A stretch of 64,000 nt of DNA from Jiulongibacter sediminis (lineage in GTDB: Bacteria > Bacteroidota > Bacteroidia > Cytophagales > Spirosomataceae), in the NCBI RefSeq assembly GCF_001306455.1, contig NZ_LGTQ01000005.1, forward strand, positions 1,116,001 to 1,180,000. Reading direction: 5' to 3'. Under the pieces are notes generated by a model. That model searched no databases. It was not told where the DNA came from and was given only the letters and a program-made list of their open reading frames with translations. The position numbers were made by a program, and so were the translations under genes. Shown here in pieces: positions 18,057 to 28,452 of the stretch. The first letter of the stretch is position 1; each line of letters begins with the position of its first letter.

Positions 18057-19364
18057 ATGACAAATAGCCCTGAAATACAATCCGTCAAAAACAGATTTGG
18101 AATCATTGGAAATGCCCCGGGTTTAAATTATGCCCTTAACGTAGCCATTCAAGTGGCTCCAACTGATTTGACGGTACTTATCACCGGAGAGAGTGGAAGT
18201 GGAAAAGAATCTTTCTCCAAAATTATTCACGGATTGAGTCACCGTAAGCACGGCAATTTTATCGCGATAAACTGTGGAGCCATTCCTGAAGGAACCATCG
18301 ACTCTGAACTTTTTGGTCATACGAAAGGAGCTTTTACAGGAGCCGTAGATGACCGAAAGGGTTATTTTGAAACAACGGATGGCGGTACTATATTCCTCGA
18401 TGAAATCGGTGAAATGCCAGTAAGTACTCAGGCTCGTCTTTTAAGGGTTTTAGAGAACGGTGAATTTATTCCCGTTGGCTCCTCAAAAACCAAGAAGACG
18501 AATGTACGAGTGGTAGCAGCGACGAATGTAAATTTGGTTGATGCCGTTGAAAGAGGGTCATTCAGAGAGGATTTATATTATCGCTTAAATACTGTTCCCA
18601 TTTCAGTTCCTCCGTTAAGAGAGAGAGGTTTTGATATTGAATTACTCTTCATCAAATTCACCTCTGATTTTGCAGAAAAAAACCGGATCAGTCCTGTCGA
18701 ATTGACTGAGGGGGCAAGAAAAGTTTTGACTTCGTTTCGTTTCCCGGGAAATATCCGCCAGTTGAAAAACATTGCAGAGCAAATCACTTTGCTGGAAACG
18801 GAGAGGGCTATTACAGCAGAGGTCATGGATAAATATCTGCCAAAACATCAGGCTAGTGGCCTACCTGCATTGATGCGTCAGTTTGGACAGGGAAATAGCG
18901 ATATTTCTGAGAGAGAAATCCTTTACAAAGTACTTTTTGACATGCGAAAAGACGTGACCGAGCTAAAAAAACTGGTCTACAGTCTCATGAAAGGCGGTCA
19001 GGTAAATCAGGAATTTATTAATGATCATGAAGAGCTTTTTGAGGAGATAAATACGTCGACCCTTCCGGCATTGCCCTCAGCAGTACCGAATCATGAAGAA
19101 AGCCCATATCCGGTTTATAGCAAAGAAGATGATCAGCATATAGTAACAATTGACAATCTTCAGGGTTCACGGGAAAATGTAGAGGACATCACACATGAAG
19201 ATGAGGAAGAATCGTTATCTCTGGAAAGAAATGAGCATGAGATCATTTTGAAGGCCCTTCGGAAAAATAATTTCAAACGAAAATACGCCGCCAAAGACCT
19301 TGGAATCTCAGAACGTACCCTTTACAGAAAAATCAAACAATACGATATCGAAGACGAGAAATGA
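18057..19364 (+). CDS. Sigma-54-dependent transcriptional activator
   Basis: A 435-residue bacterial enhancer-binding protein. The AAA+ domain starts almost at the N-terminus: Walker A GESGSGKE (44-51), the sigma-54-contacting loop GAFTGA (91-96), Walker B GGTIFLDE (109-116) and an arginine-finger region RLLRVLENGEF. A less ordered linker follows, then a Fis-type helix-turn-helix near 393-432. There is no receiver, PAS or GAF domain, so it is not an ordinary response regulator; activity may be set by protein level or a partner. It sits inside the miaB-lptE-secG run and overlaps lptE by 4 bp (ATGA). Confidence 0.92.
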   Translation: MTNSPEIQSVKNRFGIIGNAPGLNYALNVAIQVAPTDLTVLITGESGSGKESFSKIIHGLSHRKHGNFIAINCGAIPEGTIDSELFGHTKGAFTGAVDDRKGYFETTDGGTIFLDEIGEMPVSTQARLLRVLENGEFIPVGSSKTKKTNVRVVAATNVNLVDAVERGSFREDLYYRLNTVPISVPPLRERGFDIELLFIKFTSDFAEKNRISPVELTEGARKVLTSFRFPGNIRQLKNIAEQITLLETERAITAEVMDKYLPKHQASGLPALMRQFGQGNSDISEREILYKVLFDMRKDVTELKKLVYSLMKGGQVNQEFINDHEELFEEINTSTLPALPSAVPNHEESPYPVYSKEDDQHIVTIDNLQGSRENVEDITHEDEEESLSLERNEHEIILKALRKNNFKRKYAAKDLGISERTLYRKIKQYDIEDEK

Positions 19365-19891
19365 TGAGTTCTTTCAAATATGTCTTTTCTAAGTTAAAAG
19401 TGGTCTACCTTATCTTACCGCTTTTGTTTTTACTGGAATCCTGTGGAGTTTACTCATTTACAGGAACCACGCTATCGGCTGATTTAGAAAGTATAACTAT
19501 TGAAAACTTTGGCATGGCCACGGCCGGCGGGCCTCCAAACCTGACGTTGAACTTTAACGAAAGTCTGAAAGAGTATTATCAACGAAATACAAATCTGAAA
19601 CTCCTGCCTTCAAACGGTGACCTCTATTTGGCCGGGGCAATCACGAGATATGATATGACCCCCGTGGCAACAACCTCAGGGGATAAAGCCGCAATGAACA
19701 GACTTACTATTGCTGTTGAGGTAACTTTTCAAAACTCCCAGAATGAGGAAGAAAGCTTTGAAAAAGAATTCAGCTTCTATCAGGATTTTTCTCAGGAACA
19801 AACACTTACTGATGTAGAACCAAATCTTGTTCCCAAAATATTGGATCAGCTGGTTTTGAACATTTTTAACGACACTGCGGCCCAATGGTAA
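19361..19891 (+). CDS. lptE: LPS assembly lipoprotein LptE
   Basis: A 176-residue lipoprotein with a hydrophobic leader and lipobox LLESC (cysteine near residue 28) followed by GVYSFTGTTLSADLESITIENF, the typical start of Bacteroidota LptE. LptE forms the plug of the LptD channel that delivers lipopolysaccharide to the outer leaflet. The start overlaps the sigma-54 activator by 4 bp, and the stop overlaps the next small gene by 7 bp, so these genes are tightly coupled. Confidence 0.88.
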   Translation: MMSSFKYVFSKLKVVYLILPLLFLLESCGVYSFTGTTLSADLESITIENFGMATAGGPPNLTLNFNESLKEYYQRNTNLKLLPSNGDLYLAGAITRYDMTPVATTSGDKAAMNRLTIAVEVTFQNSQNEEESFEKEFSFYQDFSQEQTLTDVEPNLVPKILDQLVLNIFNDTAAQW

Positions 19892-20253
19892 GTCAGGAAA
19901 ATATAGACCTGTTGATAAAACTGGCTGAAAATCCGAAAAGTACAACTCCCTTTGATTTTCAAATACTTTCTGAACTTCTGGACCAATATCCTGATTTTGA
20001 CCTTCTGAGAATGGTATTCATTCAGGCGGGTGAACGCCTCGGAGCCAAAGGTGAAGAATTTGAGAAAGAAAAAAAATATTGGCAACTAAAGGAAGCTCTT
20101 CTCCGCAGCCCAACCTCTAAGATGAAAGAAACTCCTTTGGAAGTGGATGAAAATCTCAGTTTCACAGAAAAAATTGAACGTTTTATTAAGAAATTCAAAG
20201 AATGTCATTCACCAAGCCATCTAATTTTTCGACAGGGCACTAATAGTTATTAA
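19885..20253 (+). CDS. Conserved small hypothetical protein between lptE and secG
   Basis: A 122-residue soluble, charged protein without signal peptide or membrane segment. It is mostly predicted helix (SQENIDLLIKLAENP; FDFQILSELLDQYPDFDLLRMVFIQ), which recalls helical-repeat or adaptor-like proteins. It starts inside the lptE end (7-bp overlap) and precedes secG. Real coding is supported by the overlap arrangement and the conserved gene order of this neighbourhood in Bacteroidota as remembered. Function is unknown. Confidence 0.75.
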   Translation: MVSQENIDLLIKLAENPKSTTPFDFQILSELLDQYPDFDLLRMVFIQAGERLGAKGEEFEKEKKYWQLKEALLRSPTSKMKETPLEVDENLSFTEKIERFIKKFKECHSPSHLIFRQGTNSY

Positions 20254-20264
20254 AGAAAAAAAAC

Positions 20265-20272
20265 TAATTTTG
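20265..20272 (+). promoter_or_regulatory. -7 box for secG
   Basis: TAATTTTG fits TAnnTTTG, 29 bp before the secG ATG. It would give secG a transcript independent of the miaB operon. The -33 element is weak. Confidence 0.45.
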
Positions 20273-20301
20273 CAGCCACTTTTCAAAATTCAAGAGAAAA
20301 C

Positions 20302-20649
20302 ATGACAACGACAGTTATTATACTTATTCTGATTGTAGCCCTTTTACTCATTGGAGTTATCCTAATTCAAAACCCGAAAGGTGGTGGATTATCGAGTGAA
20401 TTTGGTGGTGGAGCTACTTCTCAAATGTTCGGTGTTCAGAAAACCGGAGACATTCTGGAGCAATTAACCTGGGGCTTTTTCGCCTTTATTGTGGTTGGTG
20501 CTTTGGCCACCGGCATTTTTATGAGGGCTGGTGAAGCTCAGTCAGGAAACAGTGCTTTAGATGTAGAGACTTCTCAATCTGCTCCGGCAGCACCTGCACC
20601 GGTGAATCCGGTTCCGGCATTGCCTACTGAGCCTGCCCCGGCAGAATAG
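20302..20649 (+). CDS. secG: Preprotein translocase subunit SecG
   Basis: A 115-residue inner-membrane protein with two helices (about 4-22 and 52-72) joined by the SecG loop IQNPKGGGLSSEFGGGATSQMFG. It assists SecYE in protein export. The C-terminal 35 residues are a proline- and alanine-rich tail (PAAPAPVNPVPALPTEPAPAE), longer than in proteobacterial SecG and common in Bacteroidota. A strong terminator follows. Confidence 0.95.
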   Translation: MTTTVIILILIVALLLIGVILIQNPKGGGLSSEFGGGATSQMFGVQKTGDILEQLTWGFFAFIVVGALATGIFMRAGEAQSGNSALDVETSQSAPAAPAPVNPVPALPTEPAPAE

Positions 20650-20670
20650 GTCAGAAAAATACTTAAGAAG

Positions 20671-20700
20671 AAGCCGCGTCAATTTGATGCGGCTTTTTTG
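20671..20700 (+). terminator. Terminator after secG
   Basis: AAGCCGC (20671-20677) and GCGGCTT (20689-20695) form a 7-bp stem with an 11-nt loop, followed by a T-run to 20699. Confidence 0.85.
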
Positions 20701-20723
20701 TTGTCAGGTTATCCCTGAACAAA

Positions 20724-20812
20724 CTGACATTTCTTCATTGCAAACTGTCATCGTTTTTGACAGAAAAAGGCCTTTCATCGAGCTTTTAGACATAAACATG
20801 AAAAAATGTCAG
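20724..20812. promoter_or_regulatory. Cluster of TGTCA/TGACA motifs upstream of groES
   Basis: Four copies of a six-base motif occur in both orientations: CTGACA (20724-20729), CTGTCA (20745-20750), TGACAG (20758-20763) and TGTCAG (20807-20812). The middle pair forms the palindrome CTGTCA-N7-TGACAG. The last copy lies 7 bp upstream of the -7 box. A standard CIRCE element (TTAGCACTC-N9-GAGTGCTAA) is absent, so these are candidate sites for another heat-shock regulator. Confidence 0.45.
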
Positions 20813-20819
20813 TAATCAT

Positions 20820-20827
20820 TACCTTTG
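20820..20827 (+). promoter_or_regulatory. -7 box for groES-groEL
   Basis: TACCTTTG fits TAnnTTTG. The predicted leader to the groES ATG is about 70 bases. Confidence 0.5.
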
Positions 20828-20904
20828 CCAGCCTTTGGCAGATCATTTGATCAAAAGTGCCTGAAACATAAAATTATCGTTAACCTTAAAATATACGGAA
20901 GACT

Positions 20905-21180
20905 ATGTCAGTAAACGTAAAACCTTTGGCAGATAGAGTGCTCGTAGAAGCCTCAGCCGCTGAAGAAAAAACAGCCTTCGGAATCATTATTCCTGATACG
21001 GCAAAAGAAAAACCTCAGAAAGGAACAGTGGTAGCCGTGGGCCCTGGCAAAAAAGACGAGCCTATGAGCGTGAAAGTAGGCGATGCTGTACTTTATGGAA
21101 AGTACTCTGGTACCGAACTTAGTATTGACGGTAAGGAGTATCTGATCATGCGTGAGTCAGACATCTACGCTATCGTTTAA
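20905..21180 (+). CDS. groES: Co-chaperonin GroES
   Basis: A 91-residue protein with the whole GroES fold: [19 protein letters not shown] at the N-terminus, the mobile-loop region [14 protein letters not shown] near 25-38, and the C-terminal [14 protein letters not shown]. It caps the GroEL chamber encoded 49 bp downstream. Upstream TGTCA motifs may regulate the pair. Confidence 0.98.
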   Translation: MSVNVKPLADRVLVEASAAEEKTAFGIIIPDTAKEKPQKGTVVAVGPGKKDEPMSVKVGDAVLYGKYSGTELSIDGKEYLIMRESDIYAIV

Positions 21181-21229
21181 TAACACTATTGAAAACTAAC
21201 ATCTAGAACTCTCAAAAAAGAAAATAAAA

Positions 21230-22861
21230 ATGGCAAAGCAAATTCATTTTGATACCGAAGCCAGAGATCGCATGAAGAAGGGAATTGACACCCTTGCGAA
21301 TGCTGTAAAAGTAACTCTTGGTCCAAAAGGTCGTAATGTAATTATTGATAAGAAATTTGGTTCTCCGTCTATTACAAAAGATGGTGTGTCTGTAGCGAAA
21401 GAAATCGAGCTTAAAGACGCAATCGAGAACATGGGTGCTCAGCTTGTAAAAGAAGTAGCCTCCAAAACAGCCGACGCTGCTGGTGATGGTACTACTACCG
21501 CTACTGTCCTTGCTCAGGCCATCTACACCATTGGTGCTAAAAACGTAGCAGCTGGTGCTAACCCAATGGATCTTAAAAAAGGTATTGACAAGGCGGTATC
21601 TACTGTCGTTAAAAACCTGAAAGATCAGTCAAACGTTATTGCAACCGCAAAAGAAATCACTCAGGTAGCTACCATCTCTGCAAATAACGACCTCGAAATC
21701 GGCCAGATGATCTCTGATGCGATGGAAAAAGTAGGAAAAGAGGGTGTAATCACTGTCGAAGAAGCTAGGGGTACTGAAACCGAAGTAAAAACTGTAGAAG
21801 GTATGCAGTTTGACAGAGGTTACCTTTCTCCATACTTCGTGACCAACGCTGATAAAATGGAAGCGGAACTTGAAAATCCGTTTATCCTGATCTCTGAGAA
21901 GAAAGTTTCTTCAATGAAAGAGCTTCTTCCGGTTCTTGAGGCCGTGGCTCAAACTTCTCGTCCGTTGATGATCATCTCTGAAGACGTTGATGGCGAAGCT
22001 CTTGCAACGCTTGTTGTAAACAAAATCAGAGGTTCTTTGAAGGTATGTGCTGTTAAGGCTCCAGGATTTGGAGACAGAAGAAAAGCAATGCTTGAAGATA
22101 TCGCTGTATTAACAGGTGGTACTGTAATCTCTGAAGAAAGAGGCTTTAAACTTGAGAATGCTGACATCAGCATGCTTGGTCAGGCTGAGAAAGTAATCGT
22201 TGATAAAGACAATACTACTGTAGTTAACGGTTCTGGTGATCAGGATGGCATCAAAGCCCGTGTAAACCAAATCAAAGCTCAGATTGAGACTACAACTTCT
22301 GATTATGACAGAGAGAAGCTTCAGGAGCGTTTGGCAAAACTTTCTGGTGGTGTGGCCATCATCTACATTGGTGCTGCTACTGAGGTAGAAATGAAAGAAA
22401 AGAAAGACCGTGTTGACGATGCTCTTCATGCAACTCGTGCAGCTGTTGAAGAAGGTATTGTAGCCGGTGGTGGCGTTGCTCTTATCAGAGCACAAGCCGC
22501 TCTTGAAGGTCTTAAAGGTGAAACTGCTGATGAAGATACCGGAATCGCTTTGATTAAAAACGCTATTGAATCTCCTTTGAGAACAATCGTATTCAACGCC
22601 GGTGGCGAAGGATCAGTTGTAGTTCAGGAAGTGAAGAATGGCAAAGGTGCATTTGGTTACAATGCCCGTGAAGATAAATACGAGGACATGATTGCTGCGG
22701 GTATTATTGACCCTACTAAAGTAACTCGTCTTGCTCTTGAGAATGCCGCTTCTATTGCCGGATTGTTATTGACTACAGAAGCTGTAGTTTCTGACATTCC
22801 TGAAGAGAAAGCAGACGCTCACGCTATGCCTCCGGGTGGCGGAATGGGCGGCATGATGTAA
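21230..22861 (+). CDS. groEL: Chaperonin GroEL
   Basis: A 543-residue chaperonin. Nucleotide-binding motifs TLGPKGRNV (near 29) and [15 protein letters not shown] (near 82) are present, the catalytic aspartate lies in the apical-hinge region as usual, and the protein ends in the flexible GGGMGGMM tail. It refolds proteins in the cytoplasm with GroES. Length and sequence are normal. A strong terminator follows. Confidence 0.98.
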   Translation: MAKQIHFDTEARDRMKKGIDTLANAVKVTLGPKGRNVIIDKKFGSPSITKDGVSVAKEIELKDAIENMGAQLVKEVASKTADAAGDGTTTATVLAQAIYTIGAKNVAAGANPMDLKKGIDKAVSTVVKNLKDQSNVIATAKEITQVATISANNDLEIGQMISDAMEKVGKEGVITVEEARGTETEVKTVEGMQFDRGYLSPYFVTNADKMEAELENPFILISEKKVSSMKELLPVLEAVAQTSRPLMIISEDVDGEALATLVVNKIRGSLKVCAVKAPGFGDRRKAMLEDIAVLTGGTVISEERGFKLENADISMLGQAEKVIVDKDNTTVVNGSGDQDGIKARVNQIKAQIETTTSDYDREKLQERLAKLSGGVAIIYIGAATEVEMKEKKDRVDDALHATRAAVEEGIVAGGGVALIRAQAALEGLKGETADEDTGIALIKNAIESPLRTIVFNAGGEGSVVVQEVKNGKGAFGYNAREDKYEDMIAAGIIDPTKVTRLALENAASIAGLLLTTEAVVSDIPEEKADAHAMPPGGGMGGMM

Positions 22862-22880
22862 TTCGTGTCCAGAGGAAAAT

Positions 22881-22917
22881 AAAAAGGCTGTTCTGTTTTT
22901 GCAGGGCAGCCTTTTTG
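22881..22917 (+). terminator. Terminator after groEL
   Basis: AAAAAGGCTG (22881-22890) pairs with CAGCCTTTTT (22907-22916), with an inner CTG/CAG pair shortening the loop. The T-run is part of the right arm. Confidence 0.85.
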
Positions 22918-22956
22918 CTTTCATAGAATTAGCACGGTTTTTGACTAAGTTATACC

Positions 22957-23778
22957 ATGAGATTTGTGAAACATCTTCTTATTCCTGCCGGAATGGCCTT
23001 TGTGCTCATGGCTTGTAAAAAAGTTAATGATTTGGGTATTCGCCCTATTGGAGAAGCAGCAGTCGAAGTTAAAATTCAGGAATGTGATATCCGCAACGTT
23101 TCTTACAGTGAAGGCTTGAAAATGACCGTCGCTTATGAAGATCGCTTACCAGTAGAAGTTCAAGGTATCCAGTTTTTCAATAAACTTAGGTACAAGCAAG
23201 ATAATCTGAATGAAATTGAGAACACAAGTGACCCTTCCTGGAAAATCGATATTGAGCAGGATGGCCGGGAAAATATCACCAAAATGACATTCAATGGTCG
23301 GGACGGTGCCGGCAGACCACTGACGCAATCCTATGAAATGTTTTATGACTCCAATGACCAGCTCATCAAGATGCTTCTTGATCTTCCGGTTTTCTGGGAC
23401 ATCGTTGAGCTAACGTTTGAGTATAATGCTGACGGAAACGTTACAAAAATAAATCGTGTTGAGAACAACACATCTGTTACTCTTTTGGAGAACCTTTCGT
23501 TCGATGAAAAAAATGCTCCGTTTGTATATCAAAAACAACTGGGCCAGCTAATGAGCTATCTCCTTGCGACAACGGTCATCAATGGGGATGCAAATTATAC
23601 GTACTTCCTTAACCAGAACAATGTTACCCGAAGTATCATTACAAAAGGCACTGATAAAATGGAATTGAGTGCTACTTACGAATACATCAATGAGTTTCCG
23701 TCAAAGGCTCAGATCAGCAAAAATTACAAAGATCGATTAAGCTCCCTTACTGAAACCTACGCCTACAATTGTCAGTAG
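22957..23778 (+). CDS. Hypothetical lipoprotein
   Basis: A 273-residue lipoprotein: signal peptide with lipobox VLMAC (Cys20) followed by KKVNDLG. The rest is beta-rich with repeated strands of the form FNGRDGAGRPLTQSYEMFYDSNDQLIKM and LTFEYNADGNVTKINRVEN, which recall the YD-like strands of DUF4595-type Bacteroidota lipoproteins. That family link is tentative. It stands alone between the groEL terminator and pyrG. Role unknown. Confidence 0.75.
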   Translation: MRFVKHLLIPAGMAFVLMACKKVNDLGIRPIGEAAVEVKIQECDIRNVSYSEGLKMTVAYEDRLPVEVQGIQFFNKLRYKQDNLNEIENTSDPSWKIDIEQDGRENITKMTFNGRDGAGRPLTQSYEMFYDSNDQLIKMLLDLPVFWDIVELTFEYNADGNVTKINRVENNTSVTLLENLSFDEKNAPFVYQKQLGQLMSYLLATTVINGDANYTYFLNQNNVTRSIITKGTDKMELSATYEYINEFPSKAQISKNYKDRLSSLTETYAYNCQ

Positions 23779-23828
23779 TTCTTTTCAAATTTGATTTGAT
23801 TTTGTCTCGCATTCCCTGAGAAAAAAAC

Positions 23829-23836
23829 TACCTTTG
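23829..23836 (+). promoter_or_regulatory. -7 box for pyrG
   Basis: TACCTTTG fits TAnnTTTG, 39 bp before the chosen pyrG ATG. TTTG at 23801-23804 could be the -33 element but the 24-bp spacer is long. Confidence 0.45.
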
Positions 23837-23866
23837 TATCCCGTAATCAGATTCAGGATTTTCTAA

Positions 23867-25507
<1,641 letters not shown>

Positions 25508-25514
25508 AAAGCAT

Positions 25515-28124
25515 ATGGTCACATTTCCGAAATTGCCTCGTTCTTTCTTTATTTTTTGGGCAGTCTTTCTGGAATGTGGCTTTTTGTTTGCCCAATCGAT
25601 TCAGCTAAACTCTCCGGTAGGCCAAATCTGTTATAATCAAGCCTTTGAACTTACTTACAGTTTATCAGGTGATTTTGATGAGGAGGAGGAATTCGTTCTC
25701 GTGAGACAATATACCGGTCAGATTGCTGATAGTCTGACCTTTGAAAATCCGAACTCGCTAAGCCTTTCTCTCACTTCTCCAGCCTCCGTGTTTTTAGTTG
25801 CCACCAAAACCGGTGTACAATCAAATACTGTTCAGTTAAATCCTGACGCATATCCGGGGCTTTTTCTGAGATATAATTCTGTACCAAGGTGTGAGGGGTA
25901 TTCAACGCCTATCGAAATCTATACCGGCTTAATGGCCGGTGATCAGATAACCTGGCAAAAAGATGATGAAAATATCTCGGGAGCTTTTCAGAATATTTAT
26001 CCGGCAAATGTCAGCGGTGTCTATACAGCCACCGTTTTACGAGGACAGTGCTCTTATAAGGTTTTAGGAAGAGCCGAAGTGAAAATCGGCGAGATTGCAA
26101 AAGCCCAATTAACCTCGGCAAGTATTCCTGAGGTTTGCGAAGGTTTCAATGTCAACCTTTCTGCCGCTTTACCAGACATTCAGGACCTTCAAATGCAATG
26201 GCTCTATGAAGGAGATACCATTGCCGGAGCAAACCAAAAAGTATTCAGTGCCTCAGAAACCGGTAGCTACCAGCTTCTGTTAAAACAAGGACAATGCGTA
26301 AGCGAATCTGATCATTTTTTGGTAAACATCGGTCACCTGACAGCAGGCACTATCTCTAGTTCACCGATTCAAATTAGAAACGGAGAAGTCACGATCTGTG
26401 AAAACATGACTCTCCAACTAAGGTCTTCAAATTACAGTAGCAGAAACGACCTGGAATATTACTGGCTCAAAGACGGTGAAGGTATACCCGGCGAAAGGAG
26501 CAAAAACGTTAGTATTCATGAGCCAGGAGTTTATAGATTAGGTTTGAGGCAAGGGAAATGTGAAAGTTTATCCGAACCTTTAACGGTAAAAACCGGCCCC
26601 ATAAAAGGCATTAATTTAGCAGAAGGTGGATTATTAAATTTCTGCGAATCAAAAAATTACACCATAATCCCGGAGGCTCAGAATAACGATATAGTTCGAA
26701 ATACTTTTGATCTCTCTCTTTTCAAAGATGGAACTTCCGTAAGAAGATTAAACCAATTCTTTGACCTTTCAACCGTAAATGAGAGCGGAGATTACTGGAT
26801 TAGCGGAACATTCGGACAGGAGGGCTGCATTGTCACTTCAGATACTTTAGAAGTGAACTTTCTGGGGGGTGAAGTGCCGTTTAAATTATATTCTTTTACT
26901 GATCACCTTGAAGGCTGCTCTTCAGAACTCATCATTGGAAATGATACAACCGTTAGAAACTTGACTAGTCTAAATCCAACTTTTCAATGGCTTCGAAATG
27001 GACAAGTTCTGGAAGGAGAGAATCAAAGTTATTTAACTGCTAAAAGTAAGGGAGACTATTCATTAAAGGTATTGGTAGATAGTAGTTGTACCTATATCTC
27101 AGAGCCGGTTCAAGTTGATTTTTCTGATTTAACAGGCAAAATAATAAGTTCAGGTAAAGGGCTATGTGCAGGACAATTAAGTACCCTTGCATTCAGTTTT
27201 GACAAAACCTTTGTTGATTCCAGTGGAAATTTCTTGCCGAATATTGCTCAGTTTGAATGGTCGAAAAATGGAGAAGTGCTGGGGACTAAATCAACTCAAA
27301 AAATTACCCAATCGGGGCTCTATAAAGTAAATCTGAAACAGAATGGCTGTGAGCCTTTTGACGACTCTCTGAGAATTCAGTTGACCGAAATAAACACTCA
27401 AGTTCTCCCTTCAGAAGATACGCTCGGCATTTGCCTGAATGGTGGATATGCCACTCTGACTGCCATAGAGATTGCGAATAATTATCAATGGGTTAATAAT
27501 AACCTTACTGCTGTTTCTGACTCCTTTAGTGTCCAGGCAAATCGCCTGGGCTCCTATAAAGTATGGATTGAAAAGAATGGGTGTTATACTTTCAGCGACC
27601 CCAAATTCATTATAGAGAAAGTAGAATTACCAACTGCTACCCTCAGTGGAGGCGGTGAGATTCAGCTTGGGGAGGCAATGGAGATCAAAATTGATTTTAC
27701 AGGTCCGGGACCATGGACTTTCACCACGCCGGAGGGAAATACTGTTACCTCAGATCAAAATCCTTATACTTTTGAAGTACAGCCCATAAACTATACTGTT
27801 TACTCCATAACCACTGTAGAAAACCCTTGTGGTTTCGGGGAAGTTTTTGGTAGTGCAGAGGTTACGGTTATTGTTCTCGGCACTGAAATAGAGGAGGATG
27901 TTTTGAAGGTCTACCCGAATCCGGCATCAGAAGTTTTAAAGTTCTCAGCTACCGAAAATTTCTCTTCTATTGAGTATTCTTTGACTGATATTAATGGCCG
28001 AACCTTAATGGAGTCAAAATACAAGCCACAAGGCATTAGGATTAACCAATTAAAGGCCGGTATCTATTTGCTAAGCATAAAGGCAGATGATAAAACTTTT
28101 CAACGAAAAGTCGTTATTCGTTAG
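25515..28124 (+). CDS. T9SS-exported protein with seven Ig-like repeats
   Basis: An 869-residue secreted protein: signal peptide to about residue 27 (LFAQ), then tandem Ig-like repeats of about 85 residues from roughly 115 to 715, and a C-terminal type A sorting domain (VLKVYPNPASEVLKF through FQRKVVIR). Seven repeats share a core of aromatic-Trp or equivalent plus a G-x-Y strand (for example ITWQKDDE, MQWLYEGD, YYWLKDGE, FQWLRNGQ, FEWSKNGE, YQWVNNN). Each holds one cysteine early and one late (such as VCEGF and GQCVSES), suggesting one disulfide per domain. A role in adhesion or as a cell-surface scaffold is inferred. It lies 7 bp after pyrG without a visible promoter. Confidence 0.8.
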   Translation: MVTFPKLPRSFFIFWAVFLECGFLFAQSIQLNSPVGQICYNQAFELTYSLSGDFDEEEEFVLVRQYTGQIADSLTFENPNSLSLSLTSPASVFLVATKTGVQSNTVQLNPDAYPGLFLRYNSVPRCEGYSTPIEIYTGLMAGDQITWQKDDENISGAFQNIYPANVSGVYTATVLRGQCSYKVLGRAEVKIGEIAKAQLTSASIPEVCEGFNVNLSAALPDIQDLQMQWLYEGDTIAGANQKVFSASETGSYQLLLKQGQCVSESDHFLVNIGHLTAGTISSSPIQIRNGEVTICENMTLQLRSSNYSSRNDLEYYWLKDGEGIPGERSKNVSIHEPGVYRLGLRQGKCESLSEPLTVKTGPIKGINLAEGGLLNFCESKNYTIIPEAQNNDIVRNTFDLSLFKDGTSVRRLNQFFDLSTVNESGDYWISGTFGQEGCIVTSDTLEVNFLGGEVPFKLYSFTDHLEGCSSELIIGNDTTVRNLTSLNPTFQWLRNGQVLEGENQSYLTAKSKGDYSLKVLVDSSCTYISEPVQVDFSDLTGKIISSGKGLCAGQLSTLAFSFDKTFVDSSGNFLPNIAQFEWSKNGEVLGTKSTQKITQSGLYKVNLKQNGCEPFDDSLRIQLTEINTQVLPSEDTLGICLNGGYATLTAIEIANNYQWVNNNLTAVSDSFSVQANRLGSYKVWIEKNGCYTFSDPKFIIEKVELPTATLSGGGEIQLGEAMEIKIDFTGPGPWTFTTPEGNTVTSDQNPYTFEVQPINYTVYSITTVENPCGFGEVFGSAEVTVIVLGTEIEEDVLKVYPNPASEVLKFSATENFSSIEYSLTDINGRTLMESKYKPQGIRINQLKAGIYLLSIKADDKTFQRKVVIR

Positions 28125-28452
28125 GCAATCACTTGAACTAACTACTTGATAATAAGAACTTAGTATCTTTTTTTGAAGATCGAGAGGATCCCTGTAATCA
28201 GCAGCTAGTAGCCTGATCAAACTTGAAAATAGATAATCGAGGCGGACAATCTATATTTCTCTTAACAAATACATCTATTTGTAGACTCAAACGGATAAAG
28301 AAACGGCGATTCCACGAAAGAGAACTGAAACAAAAGTTATAACCATCTCAGTCGACCAGCCCAGTTATTTAGAAAATTCAGATCCAATTTTAAAGAGGCT
28401 TATGGATAGGTTGACTAATTTAAGGCAAAATCATTGAACCCTTTTCTTCAGG
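28125..28452. other. Intergenic stretch with a palindrome and a possible ORF remnant
   Basis: These 328 bases hold no supported gene. ACAAATA (28265-28271) and TATTTGT (28276-28282) form a 7-bp hairpin with a 4-nt loop. From 28285 to 28437 a 50-codon frame without an early ATG stays open and reads protein-like (including VITISVDQPSYLENSDPILK), but a chance open frame of this length is common. No TAnnTTTG box or terminator was found. Confidence 0.4.

Noticed and set aside
20650-20904. CIRCE element before groES
   Set aside because: No TTAGCACTC or its complement was found; TGTCA-type motifs occur instead.
22109-22495. 128-codon minus-strand frame inside groEL
   Set aside because: It is a shadow of a highly expressed core gene with no sign of coding.
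25515-28124. SprB-type adhesin
   Set aside because: The repeats are Ig-like with paired cysteines, and no SprB repeat pattern was seen.
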